The notes beneath the pieces are model-generated. The model was given only the letters and a program-made list of their open reading frames with translations. It ran no database searches and was not told the origin of the DNA. Below, piece by piece: positions 1 to 5,330 of a stretch of DNA of 8,089 nucleotides. The stretch covers positions 7,168-15,256 of the forward strand of contig MUZY01000220.1 of assembly GCA_003266065.1 (NCBI GenBank). Reading direction: 5' to 3'. Within the stretch, counting starts at the first letter, position 1; every line of letters begins with the position of its first letter. The translations under genes and the position numbers were made by a program. The stretch is from Methanosphaera sp. rholeuAM130. Its GTDB lineage: Archaea > Methanobacteriota > Methanobacteria > Methanobacteriales > Methanobacteriaceae.

Positions 1-8
1 TTGACAAA

Positions 9-359
9 ATGTCTGAGCTATATTCTGAGAATGGTTATTTCAGTATAGAATACAATGATTCAAAATGGAAAGACCCGGAATATAAGGAGTTCTTACATCC
101 ATTATGGGAAAATGATGATGACTCTTTGTCTGTCAGTTATATTGACTGTAATGAAGATAAACTTACAAAAGACAATGCTGTTGAAGAATCTTATATAGGT
201 TATGAATTAGTTGAATCTAAAGATGAAGGAACATTGTATCATTCAGATGGGGATTATTACATAATTAGAAAAGATAATGAAGATAAATCAGTAGTCCTTA
301 TTTCATCTAAAGATGAAGATTTGCTCTGGAAAATGGCAGATTCAATCAAATTCAAATAA
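9..359 (+). CDS. Small acidic hypothetical protein, PsbP-like, probably 5'-truncated
   Basis: The function is not known. From the ATG at 9 it encodes 116 residues and ends at TAA 357-359. The frame is also open to the left edge (GAC-AAA precede the ATG), and only 8 nt of upstream sequence are visible with no Shine-Dalgarno site. The true start may therefore lie outside the window, possibly with a signal peptide or lipobox. The N-terminal pattern of aromatic-SIEY followed by a Trp a few residues later, and the ending 'ADSIKFK', resemble small archaeal PsbP-like proteins, whose domains often begin 'FSIEYPxxW' and end in a beta strand. This is an impression from pattern, not a search result. The protein is rich in Asp, Glu and Lys with a single Cys (about residue 47). 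There is no membrane segment in the visible part, so it would be cytosolic unless exported by a missing leader. A T-rich stretch follows the stop. Confidence 0.6.
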   Translation: MSELYSENGYFSIEYNDSKWKDPEYKEFLHPLWENDDDSLSVSYIDCNEDKLTKDNAVEESYIGYELVESKDEGTLYHSDGDYYIIRKDNEDKSVVLISSKDEDLLWKMADSIKFK

Positions 360-633
360 CTAACTTAAACCTCTATTTTTTCTTTTTTTCTACTTTATGT
401 CATTTAACGCTAATAATCAAAATAATTGCATGAATTTTTGGAAGTTGATATAGATAATGGTTTAAGTGGTTTTAATGTTGGGAAAAATAAGATTAACCTT
501 TTTTTAGATATTATTTTTCGTTATATAATTGGGGAATAATTTTAAATTTATTGTTGGGGGATTAATTCTTTAAAGTTTAAAAAAATAGATTTATCATTGG
601 TTTAAATGAAAAAATAAGAAAGATTATGTGAAG
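360..633. other. AT-rich intergenic region between convergent genes
   Basis: This 274-bp stretch separates the convergent gene 1 and EF-1beta. It is extremely AT-rich. Its left end holds a T-rich tract that could end gene 1. I found no open frame of useful length (an ATG at 431 stops after seven codons) and no tRNA-like fold. The plus strand carries two short G-runs in the form GTTGGG (477-482) and GTTGGGGG (553-560). The same GTTGGG core lies just beyond two minus-strand genes elsewhere in the window. No function can be assigned. Confidence 0.5.
370..392 (+). terminator. T-rich terminator-like tract after gene 1
   Basis: About 10 nt after the gene 1 stop the plus strand reads a short C-containing lead (ACCTCTA) followed by runs of six and seven T separated by one C. 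Archaeal RNA polymerase often terminates at such T-tracts without a hairpin, so this is a plausible intrinsic terminator. No inverted repeat is evident. Confidence 0.4.
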
Positions 634-663
634 TTACATTAATCTTCTTACGTCAGTAACTTC
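630..663 (-). terminator. Inverted repeat spanning the EF-1beta stop codon, possible terminator
   Basis: Perfect 8-bp arms GAAGTTAC (630-637) and GTAACTTC (656-663) flank an 18-nt loop. They bracket the last codons and the TAA (634-636) of the EF-1beta gene. In the direction of transcription the hairpin is followed within about 10 nt by a T-rich stretch (near 608-625, reading TTTCTT then TTTTTT). It could mark the 3' end of the five-gene operon. The long loop and short stem make a chance match possible. Confidence 0.35.
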
Positions 664-900
664 TACACTGGCAACACCATCTAAATCTGCTATTGCTTTT
701 TCTGCTGGTTCGGTTCCTCCTTCACCATCATCCACTACAATAGTCACATTTAACGCTACCAGTCCAAATCCTATAGGTTCCTCTTCAATTCTTTCGAATT
801 CCTCTTCACCTACGGCACCTTGGATGCTTGTTTTTAATGCTTCCAAATCCACATCTGGACTTTCAGGCATTACTTTTAATATTCCTGCTACATCTGACAT
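634..900 (-). CDS. ef1b: Archaeal elongation factor 1-beta (aEF-1beta)
   Basis: This is the guanine-nucleotide exchange factor that reloads EF-1alpha with GTP after aminoacyl-tRNA delivery in the cytosol. The 88-residue product has the archaeal family's usual length and form, which equals only the C-terminal exchange domain of eukaryotic EF-1beta. It begins 'MSDVAGILKVMPESPDVDLEAL', carries the central stretch 'EPIGFGLVALNV' (about residues 41-52), then an acidic Gly-rich loop, and ends 'GVASVEVTDVRRLM'. The open frame extends three codons upstream to a GTG at 909, but that GTG is part of the Shine-Dalgarno sequence AAGGTGAT (905-912). The ATG at 900, 4 nt downstream, is therefore the start. 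It is the last gene of the minus-strand operon, 37 bp after the zinc ribbon, and an inverted repeat covers its stop. Its strong ribosome site suits a protein needed in quantity. Confidence 0.95.
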   Translation of the reverse strand: MSDVAGILKVMPESPDVDLEALKTSIQGAVGEEEFERIEEEPIGFGLVALNVTIVVDDGEGGTEPAEKAIADLDGVASVEVTDVRRLM

Positions 901-904
901 TAAT

Positions 905-912
905 ATCACCTT
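905..912 (-). promoter_or_regulatory. Shine-Dalgarno site deciding the EF-1beta start
   Basis: The minus strand reads AAGGTGAT followed by ATTA and then ATG at 900. This matches the anti-Shine-Dalgarno end of methanogen 16S rRNA (partner of GGAGGTGAT) at 4-nt spacing. It rules out the GTG inside it (907-909) as the start. Confidence 0.8.
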
Positions 913-937
913 GTTATGTTTTTTTTTAATAATTTAT

Positions 938-1102
938 TTATGGTCCTTTAAATCCACATTCGCATGTATATTCGTGTCCAAAGGTTCTGCATTTAGGACA
1001 TCTGTATATGTCTGCATCACATTCAGGACAATAGAATTTTACATATTCATCGATTGGTGAGATTTCTTGTTTACAAGAAGTACAAATCATTTTTTCTGCC
1101 AT
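938..1102 (-). CDS. Small zinc-ribbon protein (54 aa, HVO_2753-like)
   Basis: Reading the minus strand from the ATG at 1102 gives a 54-residue protein ending at TAA 938-940. It has eight cysteines in four pairs: CTSC (7-10), CPEC (25-28), CPKC (35-38) and CEC (47-49), with the ending 'CGFKGP'. The layout matches the small archaeal double zinc-ribbon family typified by haloarchaeal HVO_2753, usually annotated as zinc-ribbon RNA-binding protein. Each protein should bind two zinc ions. No enzyme activity is expected, and a nucleic-acid or ribosome-linked role is inferred only from family and neighbours. The last pair is C-x-C rather than C-P-x-C. The start is supported by GGAGG (1111-1115) 8 nt upstream, which lies inside the last two codons of the kinase gene. 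The gap to the kinase stop is only 5 bp, so translation is probably coupled. EF-1beta follows 37 bp downstream. Confidence 0.9.
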   Translation of the reverse strand: MAEKMICTSCKQEISPIDEYVKFYCPECDADIYRCPKCRTFGHEYTCECGFKGP

Positions 1103-1107
1103 ATTTT

Positions 1108-1755
1108 TTACCTCCGTATATGTGTATTTATTGTATGATTGCCGTTTAAGTGAGACAGTACCCTCTCTGGATAGATACCATTCATCACAAAACAGTCTAA
1201 ATTATATTTAATTAATAGTTTCGGTAAACATTTGTCCACACTTGTTTCCTTAAAAATTAATAGTTCCTTTGCACTTATACTTTTTATAAGTTCTTTGTCA
1301 TTTGAAAAAATGTTACCACTATATATACCATCTACATTTGTTAATATTAATAGTTTGGCATTTAGTCTATGTGCAAAGTAGCATGCAATCGAATCGGAAG
1401 TTACATCCCATGAGTGTTTAAGGGGGTCTTCTTTCTTCAGCAAGTCATAGCTAAGTAACAATGGAATCTTTTTGTTATCATGAACTTTTTCTATGTCTTC
1501 AGGATTATTTATGCATTGAATATTTTTGTTCCTGCTGGCTATCAATTCTCCTATAATGTCCATTGATTTTATTGCACTCCAATGCATGATATCATCTGAA
1601 AAATTATATTTTTCATGATATTCTCTTAACTTGTTTGCAAAGTCTCCTCCACCATTAATCAACACGATCTTTTCATCAGATTTAATCAGACATTCGCACA
1701 GTTTATCCGTATGCTCTGGAAATAAACTGCCGCCAATCTTTACTACAGTAAGCAT
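1108..1755 (-). CDS. mfnE: Amino acid kinase family protein, MfnE-type methanofuran biosynthesis kinase
   Basis: MfnE phosphorylates 5-(aminomethyl)-3-furanmethanol phosphate with ATP to the diphosphate, which is then joined to gamma-glutamyltyramine in methanofuran synthesis. Methanofuran carries the first C1 unit in hydrogenotrophic methanogenesis. The 215-residue product shows the amino acid kinase fold: 'KIGGS' (6-10) at the N-terminus, 'NGGGDFA' (34-40), the signature 'HSWDVTSDS' (114-122) and 'TNVDGIY' (139-145) near the nucleotide site. It ends with 'VMNGIYPERV' before a short tail. Length and the SWDVTSDS block fit the MJ0458-like archaeal group rather than UMP, glutamate or aspartate kinases. 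The open frame also has a TTG at 1758, but the ATG at 1755 is preceded by AGGG (1761-1764) at 5-nt spacing. It lies 9 bp after pth2, and the Shine-Dalgarno site directly follows the pth2 stop. The exact substrate is inferred from the family. Confidence 0.82.
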   Translation of the reverse strand: MLTVVKIGGSLFPEHTDKLCECLIKSDEKIVLINGGGDFANKLREYHEKYNFSDDIMHWSAIKSMDIIGELIASRNKNIQCINNPEDIEKVHDNKKIPLLLSYDLLKKEDPLKHSWDVTSDSIACYFAHRLNAKLLILTNVDGIYSGNIFSNDKELIKSISAKELLIFKETSVDKCLPKLLIKYNLDCFVMNGIYPERVLSHLNGNHTINTHIRR

Positions 1756-1764
1756 CAAAACCCT

Positions 1765-2103
1765 CTACAATAGTTTCAAATGACCCGTAAGTTCATCTAT
1801 TTTCTCGTCGGGGTATGGACCTACTCCAACGCATGTTTTGGTATTGGATTCAATTTGCGTATGGCCGGCATCCGTTATCAGGGCACATGGAATGCCTTCA
1901 AATTTAATCATTCCATATAGTTTAAGCAATTCCTCTTCTGAAGATACTTTCAGGACTACCTTTTTCTGTCCGGTCAATTCCCATTTTCTTATATGCGACT
2001 TGTCCGTTTTTTTATATGATGCCAGACATGCATGACAGGCTTGAGCGGCTATTTTTCCTTTTCCCATTTTCAAATCGGTTCTCATCAATATTGCTTGTTT
2101 CAT
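1765..2103 (-). CDS. pth2: Peptidyl-tRNA hydrolase, Pth2 family
   Basis: The enzyme cleaves the ester bond of peptidyl-tRNA dropped from ribosomes, recycling tRNA in the cytosol. The 112-residue length is typical of the archaeal/eukaryotic Pth2 (Bit1-type) family, which is unrelated to bacterial Pth. Visible family marks are 'MGKGKIAAQACHA' (13-25), holding the conserved Lys and the start of the first helix, 'ITDAGHTQI' (76-84) and 'TCVGVGP' (90-96) with the conserved Thr. The start ATG (2103-2101) overlaps the ycaO stop in an ATGA arrangement. Its Shine-Dalgarno GGGGAG (2110-2115) sits in the ycaO coding end with 6-nt spacing, so translation is probably coupled to ycaO. mfnE follows 9 bp downstream. 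Confidence 0.95.
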   Translation of the reverse strand: MKQAILMRTDLKMGKGKIAAQACHACLASYKKTDKSHIRKWELTGQKKVVLKVSSEEELLKLYGMIKFEGIPCALITDAGHTQIESNTKTCVGVGPYPDEKIDELTGHLKLL

Positions 2104-3302
2104 ATAATACTCCCCGCCAGTGGATTCTTTTCTTTCAATCTTTTTCCGATACGTGAGGTGTCTACGCTAAATAATTCCATCTGTGGTATGATGACCCTGA
2201 CGACAGGAATGTTTATGTCTCTGGTCAGGTCAACGTAATATGCATCCGTGATGCCTGATTTTTCAAGCAGTTTCATGGTTATTTCTATATCCTCCTTAAA
2301 TGAATCGGATGATACATCCGGCATATCCTCCAGGTTGATTGTTTTTTGTGAATCTTTAAACCAATGTTTGTTGAGTCTTTTCATTCGCTGGTAACCGGTT
2401 TGACGTAGAAGATTTGCTCGTGTAGTGTCCTCACGCGTTCCATGAATCTGCGTTGCCCTACTTTGAGCCACTTCCGTAATTGCCCTTATCGCAGCTATAT
2501 CCGGATCCAGATGGGTGCCGATACCCAGCGTTAATAATGCAGGATCTTTCAATGTCAAGTCATCGGATACTGCCGCTATCGTAGGTATCTCGTTTTCAAT
2601 CGTTAAGTCCAGAAGTTTTATGGACACGTTATTTTTTTCAAACTTATCCAGCAATTCCGTGATATATTCGTTGTCAGTGTTTTCACAATTTATTTCCGGT
2701 TTGTCCTTTTTATATACTTCAAAAAAGCTCCACGCATCCCTTTCAATTACTTCCATCATACCATGAAAGATGGCTTCCTCCAATCTGTTTCCACTTGCCA
2801 GACCGTTTGTATTGGATAAGTGAATATGATGTATGTTTTCGGTGTTATAAGGGTGGTAAACAGAATTTGAGGGTACATATATCTCTTCTTGTGTTTTAAT
2901 TGATATTGCCTTAGTCCATTCGAGTTCTTCATCATGATATGAATCTTTTGGCAGAATCAAATCTTCAGGGTTAAGACAATCCGCGGGATCATATTTTTTT
3001 ATAATATTTTCATCATTTTCCTGCTGTTCTGCAGAGTATCTTTCTATCGCTTCCATGATTGAAGATACCTTTGCATGAATGTCTGTGGGACCTTTGCCTG
3101 CATATACGCTCACGGCACCTTCCTCGGCAAGTGGCCTTACAGACGTATAGACAGGTATGTTCAGTCTGTCAAGATGGGTAATCTTGCTTGTTCTGGTAAG
3201 ACCTATATCCATGGTAATATCGGATATTTTTTCCAGGGTCTCTTCCGGCAGATTGGTTCTGTGGGTTGATTTCTTATATTTTATTGGAGCCTCGTTCAAC
3301 AT
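2100..3302 (-). CDS. ycaO: YcaO family protein, McrA-glycine thioamidation type (methanogenesis marker 1)
   Basis: YcaO enzymes use ATP to activate a peptide backbone amide. The methanogen type installs the thioglycine of the alpha subunit of methyl-coenzyme M reductase. The 400-residue product begins 'YKKSTHRT' near residue 9 and carries 'EGAVSVYAGKGPT' (61-73). The three ATP/Mg-binding segments follow: 'SSIMEAIER' (80-88, with E84, E87, R88), 'HGMMEVIERDA' (180-190, with E184, E187, R188) and 'RAITEVAQSRA' (273-283, with E277, Q280, R282). The C-terminus lacks the proline-rich tail of azoline-forming YcaO proteins, which fits a thioamide former. It is full length. The ATG at 3302 has no strong Shine-Dalgarno site, but the protein start matches where the family begins. 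It heads the five-gene operon and no tfuA partner lies beside it. Its base composition is slightly more GC-rich than the flanks, as expected for coding DNA. Confidence 0.9.
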   Translation of the reverse strand: MLNEAPIKYKKSTHRTNLPEETLEKISDITMDIGLTRTSKITHLDRLNIPVYTSVRPLAEEGAVSVYAGKGPTDIHAKVSSIMEAIERYSAEQQENDENIIKKYDPADCLNPEDLILPKDSYHDEELEWTKAISIKTQEEIYVPSNSVYHPYNTENIHHIHLSNTNGLASGNRLEEAIFHGMMEVIERDAWSFFEVYKKDKPEINCENTDNEYITELLDKFEKNNVSIKLLDLTIENEIPTIAAVSDDLTLKDPALLTLGIGTHLDPDIAAIRAITEVAQSRATQIHGTREDTTRANLLRQTGYQRMKRLNKHWFKDSQKTINLEDMPDVSSDSFKEDIEITMKLLEKSGITDAYYVDLTRDINIPVVRVIIPQMELFSVDTSRIGKRLKEKNPLAGSII

Positions 3303-3350
3303 ATAAATCAGTAATTGTTATTGGGTATTTTTCTATTTTGATGTTAATAG

Positions 3351-3358
3351 TTATATTT
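3351..3358 (-). promoter_or_regulatory. Candidate TATA box for the ycaO operon
   Basis: The minus strand reads ACAAATATAACT across this position, about 50 nt before the ycaO ATG. Archaeal transcription would then start near 3328, leaving a leader of about 25 nt. The whole 129-bp gap is AT-rich, so other boxes are possible. Confidence 0.35.
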
Positions 3359-3409
3359 GTCCTTGACTGTTGTTAATGTTTTTGAGGAATAATCATATTC
3401 AAAATTTTG

Positions 3410-3431
3410 ATAAAAATAAAGGGTTGGGTGG
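3410..3431 (-). terminator. C-rich/T-rich terminator-like motif after the M50 gene
   Basis: On the minus strand the M50 stop TAA is followed at once by CCACCCAACCC and then TTTATTTTTA. A T-tract after a short C-rich lead is a plausible archaeal terminator. A near copy of the same block follows the stop codon of the tRNA-binding gene at 6564. Confidence 0.45.
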
Positions 3432-4055
3432 TTAGTGGAAATATGTTGAAAATGTCAATATTCCCGAGATTACGATAGTTATTAGCCATAGGGGTAAGTT
3501 CCATCTGATTACCTTTGAACCGTCAAGCGGTGGTATTGGAAGCAGGTTAAATAATGCAAGGAAACTGTTTACACTAAAGCCCACTTGTGATAAGAAATAC
3601 AGGTATACCATAACATCAATATTTGAAAGGGTTACCAACGGTTGAATCGATATTTGAATTCCTAAAAATATCAACGCTAAGATGATATTTACGATTGGTC
3701 CAGCTATGGATATCTTACCGTTTTCTTCGTTTGTAATGGTTCCTGTTGGAGAACCTATCATCACAGCTCCCGGCGCTAATAATACAAATCCCAGCAGTGC
3801 TGTAACTACTCCCAGCATAAGTCCTTTATCCGATCTTCTGAATTCTGCATAAAAACCATACTTTTGTGCTACGTATTTATGACCCAATTCATGTAATATG
3901 AAACCTAAACCTACCGCAATAAGTGATATAGGTAGGAATAATAAGAACATATCCATTGTCAGGTAGCTTCTTGTGAATATGAACGTGAAAATCAATGTAA
4001 TAACAATGATTGATATTGTAAGGTCTATTTTTTCTTGTTTTGAAAATGTTGTCAT
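3432..4055 (-). CDS. Site-2 protease family membrane metalloprotease (M50)
   Basis: This is an integral membrane zinc protease of the S2P/SpoIVFB group, which cuts proteins within the membrane. The 207-residue product has about five hydrophobic segments (roughly 11-28, 35-54, 80-98, 115-140, 148-172, with another at 187-203). The catalytic zinc motif 'HELGH' is at 55-59 at the end of a membrane helix. The second motif 'NLLPIPPLDG' is at 170-179, with D178 as the third ligand. 'AGPIVN' (118-123) is also typical. No PDZ or CBS domain is present, so it is a minimal form. The substrate is unknown. The upstream ATG at 4064 lies inside the sequence AGGAAATGAT (4060-4069), which matches 8 of 10 positions of AGGAGGTGAT, so I place the start at the ATG at 4055, 4 nt after it. 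It is divergent from the M24 gene. Confidence 0.9.
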   Translation of the reverse strand: MTTFSKQEKIDLTISIIVITLIFTFIFTRSYLTMDMFLLFLPISLIAVGLGFILHELGHKYVAQKYGFYAEFRRSDKGLMLGVVTALLGFVLLAPGAVMIGSPTGTITNEENGKISIAGPIVNIILALIFLGIQISIQPLVTLSNIDVMVYLYFLSQVGFSVNSFLALFNLLPIPPLDGSKVIRWNLPLWLITIVISGILTFSTYFH

Positions 4056-4059
4056 TTGA

Positions 4060-4069
4060 ATCATTTCCT
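4060..4069 (-). promoter_or_regulatory. Shine-Dalgarno site deciding the M50 protease start
   Basis: The minus strand reads AGGAAATGAT, then TCAA, then ATG at 4055. The ATG at 4062-4064 is contained in this site and would have only 1 nt between AGGA and itself, so the downstream ATG is preferred. Confidence 0.6.
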
Positions 4070-4084
4070 AATTATTTCATCATT

Positions 4085-4113
4085 AATTATAATATATGGA
4101 TTTAAATATTTAA
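4085..4113. promoter_or_regulatory. Divergent promoter region with palindromic TATA-like box
   Basis: The 110-bp gap between the M50 and M24 starts holds the perfect palindrome TTAAATATTTAA (4102-4113) and, beside it, ATTATAATATATGG (4086-4099). For M24, transcription from the palindrome would start near 4132, giving a leader of about 35 nt with a strong GGAGGT site. For M50, either box gives a short leader. Which box serves which gene cannot be told from sequence. Confidence 0.35.
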
Positions 4114-4165
4114 TGTTTTAAAAAATAGTATTAGATAATATTCAAATCTGTGGAGGTAGTGAGAT

Positions 4166-5167
4166 ATGAAAAATGAGGAATTAATCACGAAATTGTCACA
4201 AGATGATATCGATTCAATGTTCGTGTATAAACCGGAAAATATAAAATACATCTGTGACTTTTATCCGTCAAGTTTTGCTTATCTGATTGTTAAAGATGAA
4301 CCGGTATTGTACGTCAACAGTATCGATAAGGAGGATGCTGAAGAGTTATCCCAGGTGGAAGTTGAAGATGTCAAAAAATTAAGCGAAATCAAAGATGAAT
4401 TAACGGGCAACGTTGCTGTTGAAGAAACGCTTGAATTTGGCATGGCTCAGTATTTAAATGATGATTTGAACGCTTTGACCCAGTCTGCTATAATAGAGGA
4501 TTTGCGCAAAACGAAGACTAAGGATGAAATTACCAAAATAAAGAATTCCATAGCAATAGCCGAGAATGCCATAGGGGAAATTGACTTTACAAGTACCGAA
4601 AAATATGCCGCTGCTACATTGGAGTTTGACATGACCATCAACGGTTCTATCAAGCCCGCCTTTGACACTATCGTCGCGTCGGGTAAACGTTCTAGTTCAC
4701 CTCATTCGGTCACGTCAATGAATCGTGTTGAAACTCCAATCGTCGTTGATTGGGGTGCAAAGTATGATCATTACTGTTCGGATATTACAAGGACATTCAT
4801 TGACGGCGAACGTCAGGAAGAAATATGGGATATTGTTTTGGAAGCACAAACTGCCGCCATCAGGACTATTTCTCCCGGAGTTGAAATATCTGACGTAGAT
4901 AAGGCTGCAAGGGATGTCATAACGGATTATGGATACGGCGATTATTTCATCCACAGTACAGGCCATGGTTTTGGACTTGACATTCACGAAAGTCCCAACG
5001 TCTCCATGAAGGCTAAGGGCGTTCTTGAAGAAAACATGGTGATTACCGCTGAGCCGGGCATTTACATTCCAGGAGAGTTCGGTGTCAGAATAGAGGATGA
5101 TATACTTGTCAAGAAGAATCCTAAACAGTTGACTACATTAAATAAGAAGTTGGATTTCCTGTTGTAA
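4166..5167 (+). CDS. M24 family metallopeptidase, Xaa-Pro aminopeptidase type
   Basis: This is a cytosolic dinuclear-metal peptidase of the creatinase/aminopeptidase P fold, which removes an N-terminal residue before proline. The 333-residue protein has an N-terminal creatinase-like domain (about 1-120) and a C-terminal pita-bread domain. All five metal ligands are visible: D195 in 'VVDWGA', D206 in 'CSDITRT', H267 in 'STGHGFG', E296 in 'ITAEPGIY' and E310 in 'VRIEDD'. H180 in 'SSPHS' and H274 in 'DIHE' match the catalytic histidines. Length is near that of archaeal PepQ/PepP-like proteins. Prolidase (dipeptide) activity is the main alternative and cannot be excluded. The start is backed by GGAGGT (4152-4157) 8 nt upstream. 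It appears to be a single-gene unit, with a T-rich terminator after it. Confidence 0.92.
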   Translation: MKNEELITKLSQDDIDSMFVYKPENIKYICDFYPSSFAYLIVKDEPVLYVNSIDKEDAEELSQVEVEDVKKLSEIKDELTGNVAVEETLEFGMAQYLNDDLNALTQSAIIEDLRKTKTKDEITKIKNSIAIAENAIGEIDFTSTEKYAAATLEFDMTINGSIKPAFDTIVASGKRSSSPHSVTSMNRVETPIVVDWGAKYDHYCSDITRTFIDGERQEEIWDIVLEAQTAAIRTISPGVEISDVDKAARDVITDYGYGDYFIHSTGHGFGLDIHESPNVSMKAKGVLEENMVITAEPGIYIPGEFGVRIEDDILVKKNPKQLTTLNKKLDFLL

Positions 5168-5169
5168 TC

Positions 5170-5203
5170 GTTTTTTTTCTTTTTTCTGTTTTTATCTTTT
5201 TTT
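5170..5203 (+). terminator. T-rich terminator-like tract after the M24 gene
   Basis: Immediately after the TAA the plus strand has four T-runs in about 35 nt, with only single C, G or A interruptions. No hairpin is seen. This is the usual look of an archaeal intrinsic terminator and separates M24 from the TadC gene. Confidence 0.5.
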
Positions 5204-5290
5204 CATCGATAATCCCCTAATGAAAATAATATTTTCCACGCCTTTAATTTGTTGATTATTGTTTACTATTTTTTTAATATTATTGTAAAA

Positions 5291-5300
5291 TTTATAAATA
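5291..5300 (+). promoter_or_regulatory. Candidate TATA box for the tadC-pilin unit
   Basis: TTTATAAATA lies about 35 nt before the ATG at 5331. Transcription would start near 5320, leaving a leader of only about 10 nt. No Shine-Dalgarno site precedes the ATG, so the mRNA may be nearly leaderless. Confidence 0.45.
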
Positions 5301-5330
5301 TTAACTGCAATATATAATAATAGTAATGTT

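Noticed and set aside
360..633. Possible small RNA or tRNA in the convergent gap
   Set aside because: No cloverleaf, C/D or H/ACA box pattern or compact stem could be made out by eye; only T-runs and short G-runs are visible.
824..1060. Plus-strand open frame of 78 codons across the EF-1beta and zinc-ribbon region
   Set aside because: It is antisense to two well-supported genes, has no ribosome site and its product resembles no family.
1838..2035. Plus-strand open frames opposite pth2 and ycaO (also 2032-2238, 2515-2766, 3075-3269)
   Set aside because: All lie antisense to genes with clear motifs and lack Shine-Dalgarno sites.
5326..5328. ATG just upstream of the TadC start
   Set aside because: It is out of frame with the TadC-like protein and has no ribosome site of its own.
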